From positions 1 to 26,368 of the forward strand of contig JAEYGD010000203.1 in the NCBI GenBank assembly GCA_023402505.1: 26,368 nucleotides of DNA, given 5' to 3'. The notes below the pieces were generated by a model. It was not told the DNA's origin. It saw only the letters and a list, made by a program, of their open reading frames with translations, and made no database searches. Source of the stretch: Actinomycetes bacterium. GTDB lineage: Bacteria > Actinomycetota > Actinomycetes > Mycobacteriales > Micromonosporaceae. This document shows positions 13,297 to 20,450 of the stretch, piece by piece. Each line of letters begins with the position of its first letter. Position 1 is the stretch's first letter. Made by a program: the position numbers and the translations under genes.

Positions 13297-13605
13297 TCAG
13301 CGCAGCAGTTCGGCGGCGCCGGCCGTGGTCATCCGCAGGCGCACCGGAGGGGAGGCGTGGACGACCCGCACCACGGTGCCGGCCCGCTCCGCCTCGAGCG
13401 CGGCGACGGCGATGGCGGCGGCGGCGGACGGCTCGACGTCGAGGACCCCGGACAGGTCCAGGTGGACCTCCCGGGGCCGGTCGCGCAGCATCCGCAGCAG
13501 GGCGTGGCGGAACCCGGCGACGTCGTCGCTTCGCATGCTGCCCCGCAGCACCAGGACCACCACACCGGCGGACAGGATCGTGATGGTGATCGACATCGAT
13601 GCCAC
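13297..13605 (-). CDS. Small STAS-domain protein
   Basis: A 102-residue protein that consists of one STAS fold: strands ITITILSAGVVVLVLRGSM and EVHLDLSGV, helices DDVAGFRHALLRMLRD and AAAAIAVAALEAERAG, and a final strand VVRVVHAS. In sigma-factor antagonists the loop after the second strand reads D-S-S/T-G with a phosphorylated serine; here it reads LDVEPSAAAA, so the usual DSxG is missing and phosphorylation control is doubtful. GTG at 13605 has GGAGG 5 bp upstream, which favours it over the ATG at 13596. It follows the zinc-ribbon STAS gene on the same strand with 38 bp between, so the two are probably cotranscribed. Confidence 0.75.
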   Translation of the reverse strand: MASMSITITILSAGVVVLVLRGSMRSDDVAGFRHALLRMLRDRPREVHLDLSGVLDVEPSAAAAIAVAALEAERAGTVVRVVHASPPVRLRMTTAGAAELLR

Positions 13606-13643
13606 GGGGACCTCCAGGTCGAAGCGGGGCTCGTCGCCCGGGG

Positions 13644-14237
13644 TCAGGACCGTTGCCCCGACGCCGGGGAGTCGGTCCGCCCGGTCACCCGGGCGACCGC
13701 CTCGGCGCGGCTGTCGTACGTCGGGAACAGGCCGTCCAGGCGCAGCGTCCGCAGGACGGTCCGCAGGAACGGCGACGGCGCGGCGAGGCTGAGGGTGGCC
13801 CCGCGAGCGGCGGCGTCACGGTGTGCCCGGACGAGCAGACCCAGCCCGGTCGAGTCGATCAGGTGCACGTGGGTCAGGTCCACGACCACGTGCCCGCCCA
13901 TGTCGGTGGCGTGGCGCAGCGCGGTGCGCAGGGTGTCCTCGCCGTCGATGTCGATGTCCCCCGCACAGGTGATCACGGTGACGTCTCCCCGGTGGTCGAT
14001 GCCGAGGATCCCGCCGCTGACCGGCCCGTCCGGAGCCGCCCGGCCGGTCGGCGCGGCCCGCGTGCAGTGCGCGCAGCGGTGCGGGCCGTCGGCGAGGGGC
14101 GAGCCGCTCCAACCGTGATCGGCGACCAGCGCCCAGACCACGCCACCGTCCGCCGGGCCGGTGCCCGCGTCCACGACCATGTCGCCGCACACGTCGCAGG
14201 TCAGGGTCGTCAGCTCGTCGCCCCGGACGACGGTCAT
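13644..14237 (-). CDS. Anti-sigma factor antagonist with N-terminal zinc-ribbon-like region
   Basis: A 197-residue protein in two parts. The first (about residues 10-60) has CDVC (14-17) and CAHC (55-58), a probable zinc-binding knuckle pair. The second (about 78-190) is a classic STAS domain with VTVITCAGDIDIDGEDTLRTAL, HVVVDLTHVHLIDSTGLGLLV, where Ser129 in DSTG is the expected phosphorylation site, and GATLSLAAPSPFLRTVLRTLRLDGLF. Such proteins bind RsbW-type kinases and free a sigma factor. The zinc-ribbon could sense redox or metal, or mediate binding. ATG at 14237 with GGGAGG upstream was chosen over 14270. A fused STAS+kinase gene occurs at 4810, but partnership is only a guess. Confidence 0.85.
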   Translation of the reverse strand: MTVVRGDELTTLTCDVCGDMVVDAGTGPADGGVVWALVADHGWSGSPLADGPHRCAHCTRAAPTGRAAPDGPVSGGILGIDHRGDVTVITCAGDIDIDGEDTLRTALRHATDMGGHVVVDLTHVHLIDSTGLGLLVRAHRDAAARGATLSLAAPSPFLRTVLRTLRLDGLFPTYDSRAEAVARVTGRTDSPASGQRS

Positions 14238-14361
14238 CGTGCCGGTCCCTCCCGTCGGTTGCGGGCCCACCGGCGCGGTGGCATCCGCCTCCGTCGGGTC
14301 CGCGACGCTCCCGTTCAGTGCACAACCTGCCGCCCAGGATTCGCGATCACCTTGCGGCCGG

Positions 14362-14377
14362 ATGACGGTTGTGTGAC
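14362..14377. promoter_or_regulatory. ATGAC/GTGAC direct repeat with 11-bp spacing
   Basis: ATGAC at 14362 and GTGAC at 14373 are 11 bp apart. Read toward the STAS gene, the block TTGTCACACAACCGTC closely matches the site at 12671-12686. It lies 124 bp before the start of the zinc-ribbon STAS gene, in a 172-bp gap that holds nothing else recognised. Confidence 0.4.
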
Positions 14378-14409
14378 AAACCGGGTCTCAGCGGGCATCC
14401 CGCTCCGGG

Positions 14410-15510
14410 TCACCGCAACCGCACCGGCCCGGCGTCGATCCGGGTGCGGAACAGAGCGTACGGGCGGCGGCGCAGGTCCTTCCCACCCTGGTACGTCGCC
14501 TGCCGGTGCAGCTGGTTGGCGGTCACGTAGAGGTAGCCGTCGGAGGCGACCGACATCGTGTCGGGCCACAGCAGGCGCGGGTCGTGCACGACCGTCTCGT
14601 ACTCCCCGTCGGGTCGCCGGCGCAGCACGGCGTTGTGCTCGTACGAGGTCAGGTAGAGCCGCCCGGCGTCGTCGGTCTCGAGTCCGTCGGAGCCGCCGCA
14701 CTTGTCGCCCTCGTCGACCACCGTGGCGGCGACGTCCTCGTCCGGGCGGTCCCGGTCGGCCAGGGCGTCGGTGGCGACGCTGTACCACCGGCGCGACGCG
14801 AGCGGGCAGTAGAACAGGCGGGCGCCGTCGGACGAGATCGCGATGCCGTCGGAACCCATCGCCACCGGCTTCGCCGGCCCGTCGGCGGGGCGCTGGAGCA
14901 ACGGCCGCCCCTCGACCACCGGACGGAACGTGGCCAGCGGCTCGGCCTTGGTGGAGGGGTGGTCGTGCAGCCGCCGCCAGGAGTCACCGGTGGCCAGGTC
15001 GACCACGATGATCCCGTTGGGCCCGGAGTCGGACGAGTCGGTGATGAAGGCCATCCCGGCGGCGCCGCGACGCAGGTCGAAGCGCACGTCGTTGAGGTAC
15101 GTGGTGGGCAGCGCCACGTCCGTCGGGAACGTGATGACCTGGGCGACGGCGTCACTGTCCAGGTCGACCCGGACCAGCTTGGGCCCGCCCGGCCTGGTCG
15201 GCTGGAACAGCGGGCTGCCGGTGTCGAGCACCCACAGCCGGTCGGCCGGATCCACCACGACGCTCTGCACCGACACGAAGGCGCCCTCGTCGTCGTCGGC
15301 CGCCGGGCTGTTCCACCGCTGGTCGGGATAGGGGACCTCGGCGCCGCCACGCAGCTCCACCACGGTCGCGGGCACCTCGTCGCCCCACTTCGGGAAGTTC
15401 ACGAACACTCGGCCGGTGTGCGAGACACTGACCCCGGTCGGCATTGCCCCGGTGAAGGTGTGCACCAGTTCCAGCGCGCCGACGACCTCGTCGGTCACGG
15501 GCCCGTTCAT
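14410..15510 (-). CDS. Yellow / major-royal-jelly family protein
   Basis: A 366-residue beta-propeller protein of the MRJP/Yellow family. Typical segments are MPTGVSVSHTGRVFVNFPKWGD near residue 25, SVVVDPADRLWVLDTGSP, YLNDVRFDLRRGAAGMAFITDSS, and the late DGLETDDAGRLYLTSYEHNAV and LWPDTMSVASDGYLYVTANQLHR. Bacterial members are often close to SMP-30/gluconolactonase proteins and may act as lactonases or ligand-binding propellers; the metal ligands were not mapped. No signal peptide is present, so it should be cytoplasmic. ATG at 15510 has AGGAG 7 bp upstream. The upstream open extension to 15615 overlaps a probable broken gene and is not used. Confidence 0.88.
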   Translation of the reverse strand: MNGPVTDEVVGALELVHTFTGAMPTGVSVSHTGRVFVNFPKWGDEVPATVVELRGGAEVPYPDQRWNSPAADDDEGAFVSVQSVVVDPADRLWVLDTGSPLFQPTRPGGPKLVRVDLDSDAVAQVITFPTDVALPTTYLNDVRFDLRRGAAGMAFITDSSDSGPNGIIVVDLATGDSWRRLHDHPSTKAEPLATFRPVVEGRPLLQRPADGPAKPVAMGSDGIAISSDGARLFYCPLASRRWYSVATDALADRDRPDEDVAATVVDEGDKCGGSDGLETDDAGRLYLTSYEHNAVLRRRPDGEYETVVHDPRLLWPDTMSVASDGYLYVTANQLHRQATYQGGKDLRRRPYALFRTRIDAGPVRLR

Positions 15511-15545
15511 CCGCTGCTCCTGACTGTCGATGCGGCGGGTCCTTC

Positions 15546-15784
15546 CCGGACACGGGCGGCCCAAACGCCCGCTACTCCGAGGACGCCCCCGCCGAGCCGG
15601 ACCGGCTGCGCTCATAGCTGTTCACCGGCACCCGCTCCGCCGGCCTCGGCCTGCTGGGCGACCACCAGGACCGCTAGCTGCCGGCCGTCGTCAAGCGGCG
15701 CGTAGGGGGACGGCGATCCAGCTCACCTGGCTGCGGACGCGGATGAAACAGGCCGCGCCGCAGGCCCTCGTCGTCGCCGAATAG
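15546..15784 (+). pseudogene. Probable broken gene of unknown family
   Basis: Two fragments show strong G/C at third codon positions but do not form one frame. The first (15546-15701) would read ARYSEDAPAEPDRLRS, stop (TAG 15615), LFTGTRSAGLGLLGDHQDR, stop (TAG 15675), LPAVVKRRV. The second, in another frame, reads TAIQLTWLRTRMKQAAPQ and ends with TAG at 15782. Two in-frame stops plus a frame change suggest a decayed gene. No family was recognised and no start or ribosome site is clear. Sequencing error cannot be ruled out. Confidence 0.4.
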
Positions 15785-15790
15785 GCGCGC

Positions 15791-16030
15791 TCAGAACGTG
15801 CGGTGGCGGGGGTGGGGGATCCACCCGAGGAAGCGGTCCCGCAGGGCGGCCGGCGGCGTCCGCAGGTCCACCGTGGCGGCGGTCAGGCACGCCGCCAGGT
15901 AGACGCTCAGGTTCGCCGGTTGCGGCCCGTACTCCCGCAGCAGCAACTCGCGGCGGCGCGGACACGGCCAGCTCTGCCCGCAGTCCCGGCACTCCCAGGC
16001 GGGAGTGGTGGGTTCGTGACGCTCCGACAC
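15791..16030 (-). CDS. Small cysteine-containing hypothetical protein
   Basis: A 79-residue protein with WECRDCGQSWPCPRRRELLLREYG near the start, giving three cysteines (C-x2-C and a further Cys) that could bind a metal, then a helical part NLSVYLAACLTAATVDL and the end RDRFLGWIPHPRHR. Proteins with this pattern are common in Micromonosporaceae and are sometimes called 'flavin reductase' in databases, though no flavin-binding motif is visible and the name is not supported here. GTG at 16030 has GGAGG 6 bp upstream. It probably forms its own unit, as the broken gene lies downstream and the repeat-rich gap upstream. Confidence 0.65.
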   Translation of the reverse strand: MSERHEPTTPAWECRDCGQSWPCPRRRELLLREYGPQPANLSVYLAACLTAATVDLRTPPAALRDRFLGWIPHPRHRTF

Positions 16031-16239
16031 GCCGCACCTCCGCCGAGCTGGGCCGCCGGGGGTGGCGGCCCACGGCTCGCGGCTACCTAACGACGGTGGA
16101 TCAGCCGCCGTTCCGGCGGCACGACCCTCGGACCGCCGTCTCTGACCGAGTGGCGGAGGGGCGGTGACCCGATGGCGTACGCGACCGGCCCGACCGCCGT
16201 CCGCCGAATACCGGCACGGGGCCGCCCAGGGCTCGCGGC

Positions 16240-16375
16240 GGGCTCCCGCGGTGACGCCCTGTCCGGCGCGGCCCGGCGCGGGTGTCGGGCTCCCCGGGTG
16301 ACGCCCTTTCTGGCGGCCCGGCGTGGGCGGTCGGCTTCCCGGGGTTGCTGCCCCGGCGGTTCGCGGGCGGCAGGG
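16240..16375. repeat. Degenerate tandem repeat, about three units of 46-47 bp
   Basis: Similar segments begin near 16240, 16287 and 16333: each starts GGCTCCC or GGCTTCCC, continues GGTGACGCCCT or GGTTGCTGCCC, and contains a GGCGCGGCCCGGCG-like middle. The first two units are close; the third is strongly diverged. Confidence 0.5.
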
Positions 16376-16490
16376 AGCCCGCGGTGGCGCGACCCGCCCG
16401 GCGATGGCGTGTGCCAGTACCGTTACGGATCGTCACCCTGGGGCCGTGTCGCGCACGGTGACGGCCGGTGCGGTTGCGCACCGCCGTACC

Positions 16491-16623
16491 CGAGGCTTTG
16501 CTCTGCACCCCCATACGCACCACCGCTTGCGACCTGCGGAAACACGCTGACTCGCGCTGCGCGCACGCGGACCGCGGTCACGCTGCGCGAGCGGTGCATA
16601 TCGGGGTGCAGAGCAAAGGCGTG
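16491..16623. repeat. Long imperfect inverted repeat (REP/MITE-like)
   Basis: Outer arms CTTTGCTCTGCACCCCCATA (16496-16515) and the matching strand at 16599-16618 pair at 19 of 20 positions. Including 16516-16523 with 16591-16598, 25 of 28 positions pair. The 67-nt centre is itself GC-rich with CGCTGCGCG-like partial palindromes. No transposase or target duplication is visible. Such an element is likely to occur elsewhere in the genome. Confidence 0.75.
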
Positions 16624-16687
16624 CGGTGCACTGGTGAGGGCCGGCACGGCCATCACGGTTCGTGTTCACGTGCGGCAGGCTGCCCGG

Positions 16688-16748
16688 CGGCAGGCGGCAG
16701 GCGGCAGGGCGGCAGGCGGCAGGGCGGCAGAGCGGCAGAGCGGCGGAG
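16688..16748. repeat. Short tandem repeat, eight CGGCAGG-type units
   Basis: Eight units follow head to tail: CGGCAGG (three), CGGCAGGG (two), CGGCAGAG (two) and CGGCGGAG, of 7 or 8 bp. A partial similar unit lies just before at 16673. Mixed unit length and gradual change along the array are typical of slipped-strand expansion in non-coding DNA. Confidence 0.85.
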
Positions 16749-16902
16749 CCGAGCCGTGGTGGCGCGTCGCGTTGCGGGCCTGCCACGGGCGCGCGCCTGG
16801 CACGTCGATCGGGGACCCGCATCCGCGACCGGCAATGTGGGGTGTCGCGGCACGTCAGGTGCGACCCGGCCAGTGCCGCGCGTCCGCCACCTGGTGCGAC
16901 GA

Positions 16903-18090
16903 TCAGTCGGGGAGCAGCGGCATCTCCAGCCCGGGGGCGCGGCCGAGCAACGTCGCCCGGGTGAGGGCCGTCGAGCCGAACCGGCTGCGTACCGCGTCCA
17001 CCGCCGCGTCGAGGTCCGCCCCGGGGTCGCGCTCGAAGGGTAGGGGCGGCTGCACCGGCGCGTCGTCCAGGTTGCCGACCGAGACGCCGATCAGGGTCAC
17101 GCCGCGCCGGTCGATCTCCGGCAGCGCCGCGCGCAGCAGCGACCGCGCGGCGGCCAGCAACGGTGCCGTGTCGGCGGTGGCCTTGCGCAGCGTGTGCGAG
17201 CGGGTCGCCCGCGTGTAGTCGGCGAACCGCAGCCGCAGGACGACCGTGCGGCCGGAGCGGGAGGCGCCGCGCATCCGGCGGGTGACCCGGTCCACCAGCC
17301 CGGCCAGGGTCGCGTCGAGGTCGGCGGGGGAGTGCGGGGCGCGGCCGAGTGCGTGCTGCGCGCCCATCGAGGAGCGGCGGCGCCCGACCTGCACCCGGCG
17401 TGGGTCCCGGTTGTGCGCCAGCGCGTGCAGGTGCCGGCCCGCTCCGGAACCGAGCAGCGACACGAGCGTCGCCTCGCCGAGCCCTGCGACCTGCCCCACG
17501 CTGCGGATGCCCCGGTCGCGCAGCTTCGCCGCCGTGACCGGGCCGACGCCCCACAACCGCTCCACCGGCAGCGGGTGCAGGAACGCCAGTTCCTGCTCGG
17601 GCGGCACGACGAGCAGCCCGTCCGGCTTGGCGACGCCGCTGGCCACCTTGGCGAGGAACTTCGTCCGGGCCACGCCGACGGTGATCGGCAGGCCGACCTG
17701 CTCGCGGACCTCCCGCCGTAGCCGGGCGGCGATGTCGACCGGTTGCCCGGCGAGCCGCCGCAGCCCGCCGACATCGAGGAACGCCTCGTCCACCGACAGC
17801 CCCTCGACCAGCGGTGTCGTGCGCCGGAAGATCTCGAAGACGGCCCTGCTGGCCGCCGTGTACGCGGCCATCCGGGGCGGCACCACCACCGCCTCCGGGC
17901 AGAGCCGGCGCGCCTGGCGGCCGTTCATCGCGCTGTGCACGCCCCGCGCCTTCGCCTCGTAGCTGCAGGCCAGCACCACACCGCCGCCGACGATCACGGG
18001 GCGGCCGCGCAGGCGTGGGTCGTCGCGTTGCTCGACCGACGCGTAGAAGGCGTCCAGGTCGGCGTGCAGGACGGTGGCCCCGGTCGACAC
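16903..18090 (-). CDS. dinB: DNA polymerase IV (Y-family translesion polymerase)
   Basis: A 395-residue Y-family polymerase that copies damaged templates. Catalytic acids are in LHADLDAFYASVEQ (Asp11, Asp13) and GLSVDEAFLDVGG (Asp101, Glu102). Other marks are the nucleotide-binding SYEAKARGVHSAM, the palm/thumb segments VGVARTKFLAKVASGVAKPDG and RLWGVGPVTAAKLRDRGI, and the little-finger end. QPPLPF (about 347-352) is a probable beta-clamp binding motif. GTG at 18090 was chosen because MSTGATVLHADLD aligns with family starts; the frame stays open upstream but the added sequence is not family-like. A site resembling the mycobacterial/actinobacterial SOS box lies 11 bp before the start, so DNA-damage induction is likely. 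Confidence 0.95.
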   Translation of the reverse strand: MSTGATVLHADLDAFYASVEQRDDPRLRGRPVIVGGGVVLACSYEAKARGVHSAMNGRQARRLCPEAVVVPPRMAAYTAASRAVFEIFRRTTPLVEGLSVDEAFLDVGGLRRLAGQPVDIAARLRREVREQVGLPITVGVARTKFLAKVASGVAKPDGLLVVPPEQELAFLHPLPVERLWGVGPVTAAKLRDRGIRSVGQVAGLGEATLVSLLGSGAGRHLHALAHNRDPRRVQVGRRRSSMGAQHALGRAPHSPADLDATLAGLVDRVTRRMRGASRSGRTVVLRLRFADYTRATRSHTLRKATADTAPLLAAARSLLRAALPEIDRRGVTLIGVSVGNLDDAPVQPPLPFERDPGADLDAAVDAVRSRFGSTALTRATLLGRAPGLEMPLLPD

Positions 18091-18100
18091 CCGACCATCT

Positions 18101-18116
18101 TCGCACACCTGTTCGA
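18101..18116 (-). promoter_or_regulatory. LexA/SOS-box-like site upstream of dinB
   Basis: On the minus strand, TCGAAC-AGGT-GTGCGA matches the actinobacterial LexA consensus TCGAAC-N4-GTTCGA with one mismatch in twelve defined bases. It is 11 bp from the dinB start codon, a position where LexA would block transcription. Confidence 0.65.
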
Positions 18117-18200
18117 CAAGTGGCGGTGACCTGCCCGGACAGCCCTGGAGAGGGGGCGCTCCACGCCGGCGCCGGCGGCCCGGCCGCCGGATTCCCGGGC

Positions 18201-19775
18201 TCAGCCGGCGGCGGTGGACGACGGCGGGGCGCTGCCGCCCTGCGGCGCCTCGGCGGTCATGATGCGGACGATCTCGGCCCGGTCGGCCGGCGACGGCAGG
18301 CCCCAGTCGGGGCGGTACCCGTACACGTCCCGCAGCGGGGTGGAGGAGGTACGCCCGTCGAGGATCTCGACGGAGCCGGTGTCGATCAGGCCCGGGTGTT
18401 CCACGCCGCACGCCTCGGCGACCTTCATCAGGTCCCGGCGCAGCGTCCGGATGTAGTTCGCGGCCCGCACCGACTTCCGGGCCGGGTCGAGGCCCCGGGC
18501 CAGCCAGGCGTTCTGGGTCGCGACCCCGGTGGGGCAGGTGTCGGTGTGGCACTTCTGGGCCTGGATGCAGCCGATCGCCAGCATCGCCTCCCGACCGACG
18601 TTGACCATGTCGCAGCCGAGGGCGAAGGCGACCACGGCGTTGTCCGGCAGGCCGAGCTTGCCGGCACCGACGAAGACGACCTGCTCGTGCAGGCCCCGCT
18701 CGGCGAAGAGCTGGTAGACCCGGGCGAAGCCCTGCTGGAACGGCAGCGACACCGAGTCGGTGAAGATCAGCGGCGCGGCGCCCGTGCCACCCTCGCCGCC
18801 GTCGATCGTCACGAAGTCCACGCCGCGCCCGGTGTCGCGCATCAGCGTGGTCAGCTCCTCCCAGAAACCGAGGTCGCCGACGGCGGACTTGATGCCCACC
18901 GGCAGGCCGGTCTCGGCGGCCAGCAGTTCCACCCAATCGAGCAGGCTGTCACAGTCGGAGAACTCGGCGTGCCGGGACGGGCTGACGCAGGCCCGGCCCG
19001 GCACGATCCCGCGGGTGGCGGCGATCTCGGCGGAGACCTTCGCCGCCGGCAGCAGCCCGCCGAGGCTCGGCTTGGCGCCCTGACTGAGCTTGATCTCCAG
19101 CGCCCGCACCGGCGCGCCCGCCACCAGGTCCTTCAGCCGGTCCAGGCTGAACCGGCCGTGCTCGTCGCGGCATCCGAAGTACGCGGTGCCGATCTGGAAG
19201 ACCAGGTCCCCGCCCCGGCGGTGGTACGGGGACAGGCCCCCCTCGCCGGTGTTGTGCAGGCACCCCGCCAGGGCGGCGCCCCGGTTCAGCGCCTCGACGG
19301 CGTTGCCGGACAGCGAGCCGAAGCTCATGGCGGAGATGTTGACCACCGACTCGGGGCGGAACGCCCGGGCCCGCCCCCGGGCGGCGCCGAGCACCTTCGC
19401 GCACGGCAGGGTGACGTCGTGCCCGGCGCCCGGGGACGAGGGGGGCACCGCCCGCCCGAACGTGCGGTGCATGATGATCGGATAGCCGGGGGTGTACTCG
19501 ATGTCGTTGTCGGTGCCGAACCCGAAGTAGTTGTTCTCCTGCTTCGCCGAGGCGTACACCCAGCGGCGCTGGTCACGCGTGAACGGCCGTTCCTCGTTGT
19601 TGCCGGCCACGATGTACTGCCGCAGCTCGGGGCCGATGGACTCCAGCAGGTAGCGGGCCCGGCCCAGAAGCGGGAAGTTGCGCAGCAGCGCGTGGTCGCG
19701 TTGCAGCAGGTCGCGTGCGGCGAGGGCGGCGACCGCGGCGACGGCGGTGGGTACGGCTCGACGGGCCCAGCTCAT
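18201..19775 (-). CDS. FMN-binding glutamate-synthase-like protein
   Basis: A 524-residue protein matching the central and FMN parts of the glutamate synthase large subunit. A single N-terminal membrane helix (about 5-25) is followed by the family's YLLESIGPELRQY, EENxYFGFGTD-type segment, NISAMSFGSLSGNAVEALNRGA, HNTGEGGLSPYH, DFVTIDGGEGGTGAAP, and the iron-sulfur motif CIQAQKCHTDTCPTG with cysteines at 403, 409 and 414. It lacks the glutaminase domain and the GXGXG domain of true GltB, so it is not a complete glutamate synthase. Members may act as membrane-linked flavin oxidoreductases. ATG at 19775 was preferred to 19799 as GGAAAG is upstream. The gene is followed by dinB on the same strand. 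Confidence 0.9.
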   Translation of the reverse strand: MSWARRAVPTAVAAVAALAARDLLQRDHALLRNFPLLGRARYLLESIGPELRQYIVAGNNEERPFTRDQRRWVYASAKQENNYFGFGTDNDIEYTPGYPIIMHRTFGRAVPPSSPGAGHDVTLPCAKVLGAARGRARAFRPESVVNISAMSFGSLSGNAVEALNRGAALAGCLHNTGEGGLSPYHRRGGDLVFQIGTAYFGCRDEHGRFSLDRLKDLVAGAPVRALEIKLSQGAKPSLGGLLPAAKVSAEIAATRGIVPGRACVSPSRHAEFSDCDSLLDWVELLAAETGLPVGIKSAVGDLGFWEELTTLMRDTGRGVDFVTIDGGEGGTGAAPLIFTDSVSLPFQQGFARVYQLFAERGLHEQVVFVGAGKLGLPDNAVVAFALGCDMVNVGREAMLAIGCIQAQKCHTDTCPTGVATQNAWLARGLDPARKSVRAANYIRTLRRDLMKVAEACGVEHPGLIDTGSVEILDGRTSSTPLRDVYGYRPDWGLPSPADRAEIVRIMTAEAPQGGSAPPSSTAAG

Positions 19776-19874
19776 GCCCGCCACACTTTCCGGGATCACC
19801 GCCGGTCAAACGCCATGGGCGTCGCCGGCACCGCGCGGTCGGGACGCGGGCCGCCCGACCACGTCGTACGCCGG

Positions 19875-20450
19875 TCAGCTCACGACGGCGAACCCGCCGT
19901 CCCACGGCACCTTCTCGGCCGCCGCGAGACCGATCTGCAGGAAGCCGACCGCCTCGAGTTCCCGGGCCCGGCGCAGCGGGCCGACGTCGATGGTCTTCAG
20001 GCCACCGGCCTCGGCGACACCGGCCAGCAGCGCCTTGGCGTCCGCGTCGTCCCCGGCCATCAGGACGGTGGTCGGTTGCGCCCCGACCTTGCGGCCCTTG
20101 AGGGTGGCGGCGAAGGTGGTGTTGAACGCCTTCACGACCTGTGACTGCGGCAGCGCGGCGGCGATCTCGGCGGCGGCCGAGGCGTCCGGCGGCACGACCA
20201 GCGAGTCGAAGGTGTCGAAGTCCAGCGGGTTGGTGATGTCGACGACGACCTTCCGGGCGAGGCTGTCCCGCTGGGCGGCGAGGACCTCGCTGACCGCCGG
20301 GTACGGGACGGCCAGCACCACGATCTCGCCGGCCGCCGGCTGGTCGACGTCGTCGCGGCCGAGCAGGTCCACGGTGTTGCCGCCGGCGGTGACGACGCCG
20401 GCGATGGCCTGACCCATGTTGCCGTTGCCGATGATCGTGACGTGGGTCAT
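19875..20450 (-). CDS. F420/NADP-reductase-like Rossmann protein
   Basis: A 191-residue protein with an N-terminal nucleotide-binding GNGNMGQA (8-15) and the order of strands of NADPH-dependent F420 reductase (Fno-type) and related 6-phosphogluconate-dehydrogenase-fold enzymes: IVVLAVPYPAVSEVL, KVVVDITNPLDFDTFDSLVVPPD, VVKAFNTTFAATL, and TTVLMAGDDADAKA. F420 use is common in these actinobacteria, so reduction of F420 or NADP is the natural guess; the F420-binding pocket was not verified. ATG at 20450 has AGGAGGAAAG upstream. It precedes the glutamate-synthase-like gene by 99 bp on the same strand; the upstream VOC gene is 94 bp away. Confidence 0.85.
   Translation of the reverse strand: MTHVTIIGNGNMGQAIAGVVTAGGNTVDLLGRDDVDQPAAGEIVVLAVPYPAVSEVLAAQRDSLARKVVVDITNPLDFDTFDSLVVPPDASAAAEIAAALPQSQVVKAFNTTFAATLKGRKVGAQPTTVLMAGDDADAKALLAGVAEAGGLKTIDVGPLRRARELEAVGFLQIGLAAAEKVPWDGGFAVVS

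Larger units (their letters stand above)
16031..16902. other. Repeat-rich non-coding region
   Basis: No convincing gene was found on either strand in these 872 bp. Frames that stay open have no family resemblance, Arg/Ala/Gly-biased products and no ribosome site. The stretch contains a hairpin (GCCGCCG-TTC-CGGCGGC, 16104-16120), about three degenerate tandem units of 46-47 bp, a long inverted repeat and an eight-unit short tandem repeat, which are listed separately. Third-position bias seen in neighbouring genes is lost here. Confidence 0.65.

Noticed and set aside
16172..17218. Plus-strand open frames through the repeat-rich gap
   Set aside because: The frame runs into dinB in antisense, and its product contains the translated tandem repeats, with no family likeness.
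18091..18936. Upstream extension of the dinB frame
   Set aside because: It overlaps the glutamate-synthase-like gene in another frame; the family start MSTGATVLHADLD at 18090 and the SOS-like box upstream fit better.
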